Assembly: GCF_016937655.1 (NCBI RefSeq)
Contig: NZ_JAFHKL010000018.1
Coordinates: 1-64,000, forward strand
Length of the DNA stretch: 64,000 nucleotides
Direction of reading: 5' to 3'
Origin: Chromobacterium alkanivorans
GTDB taxonomy: Bacteria; Pseudomonadota; Gammaproteobacteria; Burkholderiales; Chromobacteriaceae
Shown here: one piece after another, positions 59,934 through 64,000 of the stretch
Layout: every line of letters begins with the position of its first letter
How positions within the stretch are numbered: the stretch's first letter is position 1
Made by a program: the position numbers and the translations under genes
Notes under the pieces: model-generated
Seen by the model: only the letters and a program-made list of their open reading frames with translations
What the model was told of the DNA's origin: nothing
Databases searched by the model: none

Positions 59934-60728
59934 ATGTTGCAAGCTATCATCGGCATACCCTGTGACATCAAGATGGTAGGCCCGTTGCCCTTCCACGCCG
60001 TGGGCGAGAAATACATCGCCGCGGCGGCCGGCGGCGCCGGCGGCGTGCCGGTGCTGCTGCCGGCGCTGGGCGACAAGACCGCGCTGAAGGACGTGCTGGA
60101 ACTGGTGGACGGCGTGCTGCTGCCCGGCTCGCTGTCCAATGTCGAACCGCACCGCTACGGCGGCGCACCCAGCCGCCCCGGCACCATGCACGACCCGATG
60201 CGCGACGCCACCACGCTGCCGCTGATCCAGCAAGTGCTGGAGCAGGGCATCCCCCTGCTGGGCATCTGCCGCGGCTTCCAGGAAATCAACGTGGCGATGG
60301 GCGGCGAGCTCTACCAGCACGTGCAGGAGGAGGAGGGCAAGCGCGACCACCGCGAGCCGGACACCCCGGACGTGGACGCGATGTACGCGCTGTCCCACCC
60401 GGTGCAGTTCGCCGAGGGCGGCCTGCTGCGGCAATGGACCGGCCAGCAATCCGCCATGGTCAATTCCCTGCACCAGCAAGGCATCAAGCGTTTGTCCGAC
60501 CGGCTGATCTGCGAGGCCGTCGCCGACGACGGCCTGGTGGAGGCCTATAGCGTGCGCGACGCCAAGGGCTTCGCCTTCGCCGCGCAATGGCATCCGGAAT
60601 GGAAATACTGGGAGAACCCGCTGTCCATGGCCATCTTCAAAGCATTTGGCGACGCCTGCCGCCAACGCCGCAACCAGCGGCAACGCGGGCCACAATTAAC
60701 CGAGACCTTGTGTCACCACTCGGAATAA
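59934..60728 (+). CDS. puuD: Gamma-glutamyl-GABA hydrolase
   Basis: A 264-residue class I glutamine-amidotransferase-like hydrolase. The nucleophile Cys sits in LLGICRGFQEINVAMGG (near 115) and the His/Glu pair in AAQWHPEWKYWENP (near 222). The family signature GAPSRPGTMHDPMRD is present. It releases GABA and glutamate from gamma-glutamyl-GABA, the last step of the Puu pathway. 19 bp after ald. Confidence 0.95.
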   Translation: MLQAIIGIPCDIKMVGPLPFHAVGEKYIAAAAGGAGGVPVLLPALGDKTALKDVLELVDGVLLPGSLSNVEPHRYGGAPSRPGTMHDPMRDATTLPLIQQVLEQGIPLLGICRGFQEINVAMGGELYQHVQEEEGKRDHREPDTPDVDAMYALSHPVQFAEGGLLRQWTGQQSAMVNSLHQQGIKRLSDRLICEAVADDGLVEAYSVRDAKGFAFAAQWHPEWKYWENPLSMAIFKAFGDACRQRRNQRQRGPQLTETLCHHSE

Positions 60729-60749
60729 CACACATAGAGGAAGAGCATC

Positions 60750-62084
60750 ATGACCCATCAGATCAATGAATGGCTGCGAGAGCACCGGATCACTGAAGTC
60801 GAGTGTATCGTCCCCGACATGACCGGCGTGGCGCGCGGCAAGATCGTGCCCAAGGACAAGTTCGTGTCCGACCCGGAAATGCGCCTGCCGGAAGTCGTGC
60901 TGATCCAGACTGTGACCGGGGACTACCCCGACGACAGCATGCTGGACCTGACCGACCCGGACATGGTGCTGGCCCCGGACCCGAACACCCTGCGCTTCGT
61001 GCCCTGGGCCGTCGATCCCACCGCTCAGTTGATCTACGACTGTCTGCGCGCCGACGGCAGCCCGGTGGACGTGGCGCCGCGCAATGTGCTCAAGCGCGTG
61101 ATCGGCCTGTTCGACGAGATGGGTCTGGAGCCGGTGCTGGCTCCGGAAATGGAATTCTACCTGCTGTCCCCCAACCCGGACCCGGACATCCCGCTGGCCG
61201 CGCCGGTGGGCCGCACCGGCCGCGCCGAGTTCGGCCGCCGCTCTTACTCCATCGACGCGGTCAACGAGTTCGACCCGCTGTTCGAAGACATCTACGACTA
61301 CTGCCACGCGCAGAACCTGGAAGTGGACACCCTGATTCACGAAGTGGGCACCGCGCAGATGGAAATCAACTTCCTGCACGGCAACCCGCTGGAACTGGCG
61401 GACCAGGTGTTCCTGTTCAAGCGCACCGTGCGCGAGGCGGCGTTCCGCCACAATATGTACGCCACCTTCATGGCCAAGCCGATGGAAAACGAGCCGGGCT
61501 CCGCCATGCACATGCACCAGAGCCTGGTGGACAAGAACACCGGCCGCAATGTGTTCACCAACGAGGACGGCAGCCCGTCCGACCTGTTCTTCCACTATAT
61601 CGCCGGCCTGCAGAAATACGTGCCCAAGTCCATGCCGCTGTTTGCGCCCTACGTGAACTCATTCCGTCGTTTGTCGCGCTACACCGCGGCGCCGACCAAC
61701 GTCGAATGGGGTTACGACAACCGCACCGTGGGCCTGCGCGTGCCGCACTCATCGCCGGCGGCGCGCCGCATCGAAAACCGGGTGCCGGGCGTGGACGTCA
61801 ACCCCTATATCGCGATGGCCGCGACGCTGGCCTGCGGCTACCTGGGCATCATCAACAAGCTGCGGCCCAGCGAGCCGCGCCAGACCGACGCCTACGAGCT
61901 GCCCTACCAGTTCCCCAACTCCTCGGAGGAGTCGCTGCAGCAGCTGGCTTCCTGCAAGGAAATGGCCGAGGTGCTGGGCGAGCGCTTCGTCAGCATGTAC
62001 GTGGGCATGAAGGAGAAAGAGTTCTCCGAATACTTCCGCGTGATCAGCCCGTGGGAACGCAAGTTCCTGCTGCTGCACGTGTGA
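60750..62084 (+). CDS. puuA: Gamma-glutamylputrescine synthetase (glutamine synthetase family)
   Basis: A 444-residue GS-fold ligase. The beta-grasp N-domain (about 1-105) is followed by the catalytic domain, with metal-binding Glu in LAPEMEFYL and QMEINF and His in GSAMHMHQSL. NVEWGYDNRTVGLRVP and RIENRVPGVDVNPYIAMAA are the ATP/substrate regions. The absence of the adenylylation Tyr loop and the context indicate PuuA/SpuI and not GlnA. It conjugates glutamate to putrescine. 21 bp after puuD. Confidence 0.95.
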   Translation: MTHQINEWLREHRITEVECIVPDMTGVARGKIVPKDKFVSDPEMRLPEVVLIQTVTGDYPDDSMLDLTDPDMVLAPDPNTLRFVPWAVDPTAQLIYDCLRADGSPVDVAPRNVLKRVIGLFDEMGLEPVLAPEMEFYLLSPNPDPDIPLAAPVGRTGRAEFGRRSYSIDAVNEFDPLFEDIYDYCHAQNLEVDTLIHEVGTAQMEINFLHGNPLELADQVFLFKRTVREAAFRHNMYATFMAKPMENEPGSAMHMHQSLVDKNTGRNVFTNEDGSPSDLFFHYIAGLQKYVPKSMPLFAPYVNSFRRLSRYTAAPTNVEWGYDNRTVGLRVPHSSPAARRIENRVPGVDVNPYIAMAATLACGYLGIINKLRPSEPRQTDAYELPYQFPNSSEESLQQLASCKEMAEVLGERFVSMYVGMKEKEFSEYFRVISPWERKFLLLHV

Positions 62085-62222
62085 TTTAGCTATGACATTG
62101 GGCTGATTTGTCCGTTAGAATCAGCCCGGACAGCCAGGATAAGCACTGAAAATACGCCAATGGCGAAGGAGGGGCGGGAGAGAGCATCCCCGCCCTGTTG
62201 GAGAATACTGGAAGGAAGTCCT

Positions 62223-63605
62223 ATGCAGAATCAACAACGCACGACCGAACAATGGCGCCAACTGGATGCCGCGCACCATCTGCATCCGTTTACCGACACC
62301 CAATCGTTGAACCAGCAGGGCGCGCGGGTGATGACTCGCGGCGAGGGGATTTACCTGTGGGATTCCGAGGGCAACAAGATCATCGACGGCATGGCCGGCC
62401 TGTGGTGCGTGAACGTCGGCTACGGCCGCAAGGAGCTGTCCGACGTGGCCAAGCGCCAGATGGACGAGCTGCCCTTCTACAATACCTTCTTCAAGACCAC
62501 CCACCCGGCCGTGGTGGAGCTGTCCCACCTGCTGGCGCAAGTGACGCCGGCCGGCTACCAGCATGTGTTCTACACCAACTCCGGCTCCGAATCGGTGGAC
62601 ACCATGATACGCATGGTGCGCCATTACTGGGACGTGCAGGGCAAGAAGGACAAGAAGACGCTGATCGGCCGCTGGAACGGCTATCACGGCTCCACCATCG
62701 GCGGCTCCAGCCTGGGCGGCATGAAATACATGCACGAGCAGGGCGATCTGCCGATTGCGGGCATGGCCCACGTTGAACAGCCGTGGTGGTACAAGTACGG
62801 CAAGGATCTGAGCCCGGACGAGTTCGGCGTGGTGGCCGCGCGCTGGGTGGAAGAGAAAATCCTGGAGATCGGCCCTGAAAAAGTGGCCGCCTTCGTCGGC
62901 GAGCCCATCCAGGGCGCCGGCGGCGTGATCATTCCGCCGGCCACGTACTGGCCGGAAGTGGAGCGCATCTGCCGCAAATACGATGTGCTGCTGGTGGCCG
63001 ACGAAGTGATCTGCGGTTTCGGCCGCACCGGCGAATGGTTCGGCTTCGAGCACTTCGGCTTCCGTCCGGACATCTTCACCGCCGCCAAGGGCCTGTCTTC
63101 CGGCTACCTGCCCATAGGCGCGGTCTTCGTCGGCGAGCGCGTGGCCCAGGGCCTGATCGCCGGCGGCGACTTCAACCACGGCTTCACCTACTCCGGCCAC
63201 CCGGTGGCCAGCGCGGTGGCGCGCGCCAACATCGAGCTGCTGCGCGACGAAGGCATCATCGACCGCGTCAAGAACGAAACCGGCCCCTATATGCAGAAAC
63301 GCTGGCGCGAAACCTTCAGCCAGTTCGAGCATGTGGACGATGTGCGCGGCGTCGGCCTGATCCAGGCGTTCACCCTGGTCAAGGACAAGAGCAAGCGCGA
63401 GCTGTTCCCCGACTTTGGCGACATCGGCATGATGTGTCGCGACATCTTCTTCCGCAACAATCTGATCATGCGCGCCTGCGGCGACCACATCGTGGCCTCG
63501 CCGCCGCTGGTGATCAGCAAGGCGGAAATCGATGAAATGCTGGGCGTGGCCGCGCGCTGCATGGAAGAGTTCGAGCGCAAGTTGAAAGACGACGGCCTGG
63601 TCTGA
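62223..63605 (+). CDS. spuC: Polyamine:pyruvate aminotransferase
   Basis: A 460-residue class III aminotransferase from ATG 62223, with AGGAAG upstream. The PLP Lys is in FTAAKGLSSGYLP (near 285), the Asp in LLVADEVICGFGRTG, and the substrate loop is YHGSTIGGSSLGG. It matches Pseudomonas SpuC, which transfers the amino group of (gamma-glutamyl-)putrescine to pyruvate, forming alanine. It replaces the oxidase PuuB of E. coli in this pathway. A strong terminator follows. The 138-bp spacer from puuA holds no further feature. Confidence 0.93.
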   Translation: MQNQQRTTEQWRQLDAAHHLHPFTDTQSLNQQGARVMTRGEGIYLWDSEGNKIIDGMAGLWCVNVGYGRKELSDVAKRQMDELPFYNTFFKTTHPAVVELSHLLAQVTPAGYQHVFYTNSGSESVDTMIRMVRHYWDVQGKKDKKTLIGRWNGYHGSTIGGSSLGGMKYMHEQGDLPIAGMAHVEQPWWYKYGKDLSPDEFGVVAARWVEEKILEIGPEKVAAFVGEPIQGAGGVIIPPATYWPEVERICRKYDVLLVADEVICGFGRTGEWFGFEHFGFRPDIFTAAKGLSSGYLPIGAVFVGERVAQGLIAGGDFNHGFTYSGHPVASAVARANIELLRDEGIIDRVKNETGPYMQKRWRETFSQFEHVDDVRGVGLIQAFTLVKDKSKRELFPDFGDIGMMCRDIFFRNNLIMRACGDHIVASPPLVISKAEIDEMLGVAARCMEEFERKLKDDGLV

Positions 63606-63631
63606 GCCGGGCTTTTGCATCGGACGGCATC

Positions 63632-63659
63632 AAGCCGGGGCGGCCGCCCCGGCTTTTTT
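63632..63659 (+). terminator. Rho-independent terminator after spuC
   Basis: The 24-bp perfect palindrome AAGCCGGGGCGG/CCGCCCCGGCTT ends in a T6 tract, 26 bp past the spuC stop. It closes the ald-puuD-puuA-spuC operon. From here to 63867 no gene is supported. Confidence 0.9.
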
Positions 63660-63867
63660 CTTGGCGCGGCTGGCTTGAAGTTCGTATCCGGTCATGAACG
63701 GACGCCCGGCGCGGGTAAGCGCTTGGAAGCCGTTGACGCGCGGCGGGGCGGTGAACACCGCCGCGGTTTCGCCTTGGCCCGCAAGATCGAAAACCGGTTG
63801 GCGCCGCGACAACTGCCCACAGAAGGTCGGGACAAGGCGCGCAGACCGCGCAAGCCAGTTCGGCCGG

Positions 63868-64000
63868 TCAGCGCAACGCCGCATCAGGAGGGGCGTTGGC
63901 GGCTCTTAGCCTGACGCCGCCCTCGGGCGTGAAGCTGGCGTCCAGCGCCAGTTCTCCGTACTGCTTCAAACGGCAGCGCAGCCGGTAGCGCAGCACCATT
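63868..64000 (-). CDS. C-terminal end of an unrecognised protein (partial)
   Basis: On the minus strand an open frame enters from the right edge and ends in TGA at 63868. The last 43 residues begin MVLRYRLRCRLKQYGELALDASF; that Met may be internal or the start. There is no recognisable motif, so function cannot be given. Codon use is consistent with a real GC-rich gene. Confidence 0.4.
   Translation of the reverse strand, partial: MVLRYRLRCRLKQYGELALDASFTPEGGVRLRAANAPPDAALR

Overview
The window is GC-rich, densely coded chromosome. Gene content and codon use suggest a betaproteobacterium of the Neisseriales, probably Chromobacterium or a close relative; that is an inference from gene families, not from an rRNA marker. 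No rRNA, tRNA, CRISPR array or intact insertion sequence was seen. One AT-richer block (about 5200-9950) stands out as a probably acquired defence patch.

Layout. 1-5145: end of an ABC ATPase, a HELCH membrane protein, a chemoreceptor, an Xre/RES toxin-antitoxin pair and a secreted hydrolase. 5489-9741: a nuclease-STAND NTPase and an OLD-family nuclease. 9994-14750: small proteins, an aminoglycoside adenylyltransferase-like gene and a Tet(M)-type ribosomal protection-like GTPase. 14938-16140: a TRIC/glycine-transporter-domain gene behind a tandem glycine riboswitch. 16282-18822: a DUF3141 protein with a histone-like tail.

19062-51895 is a nearly complete choline/glycine betaine catabolic locus. 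PchP releases choline from phosphocholine. ChoX, an OpuAC-like binding protein and ChoVW take up quaternary amines. GbcAB demethylates betaine, DgcAB with a dedicated ETF pair demethylates dimethylglycine, and SoxBDAG converts sarcosine to glycine. The one-carbon units are handled by FdhA (formaldehyde to formate), PurU (10-formyl-THF to formate) and the NAD-linked molybdenum formate dehydrogenase FdsGBAD. A formamidase with an FmdB-like protein also feeds formate into this end. GbdR is the likely regulator. Betaine-aldehyde synthesis genes (betAB) are not in the window.

52072-56133 holds a LysR/AzoR pair, a secreted histidine phosphatase and two paralogous solute-binding proteins. 56213-63605 is a gamma-glutamyl-putrescine pathway (PuuC, PuuR, Ald, PuuD, PuuA, SpuC), in which alanine dehydrogenase probably recycles the alanine made by the aminotransferase.

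The most unusual signal is a non-coding inverted-repeat family of about 140 bp, with twelve near-full copies and at least six fragments. It has 17-bp ends (GAGCCTGTTTACGATCT), TNA target duplications at CTNAG sites and a central hairpin whose 4-nt loop differs in almost every copy. Copies sit at gene stop codons (the duplicated TNA supplies or overlaps the stop) or just 5' of Shine-Dalgarno sequences. Two lie in the glycine riboswitch leader: a 59-bp derivative inside the second aptamer and a full copy between the riboswitch and its gene.
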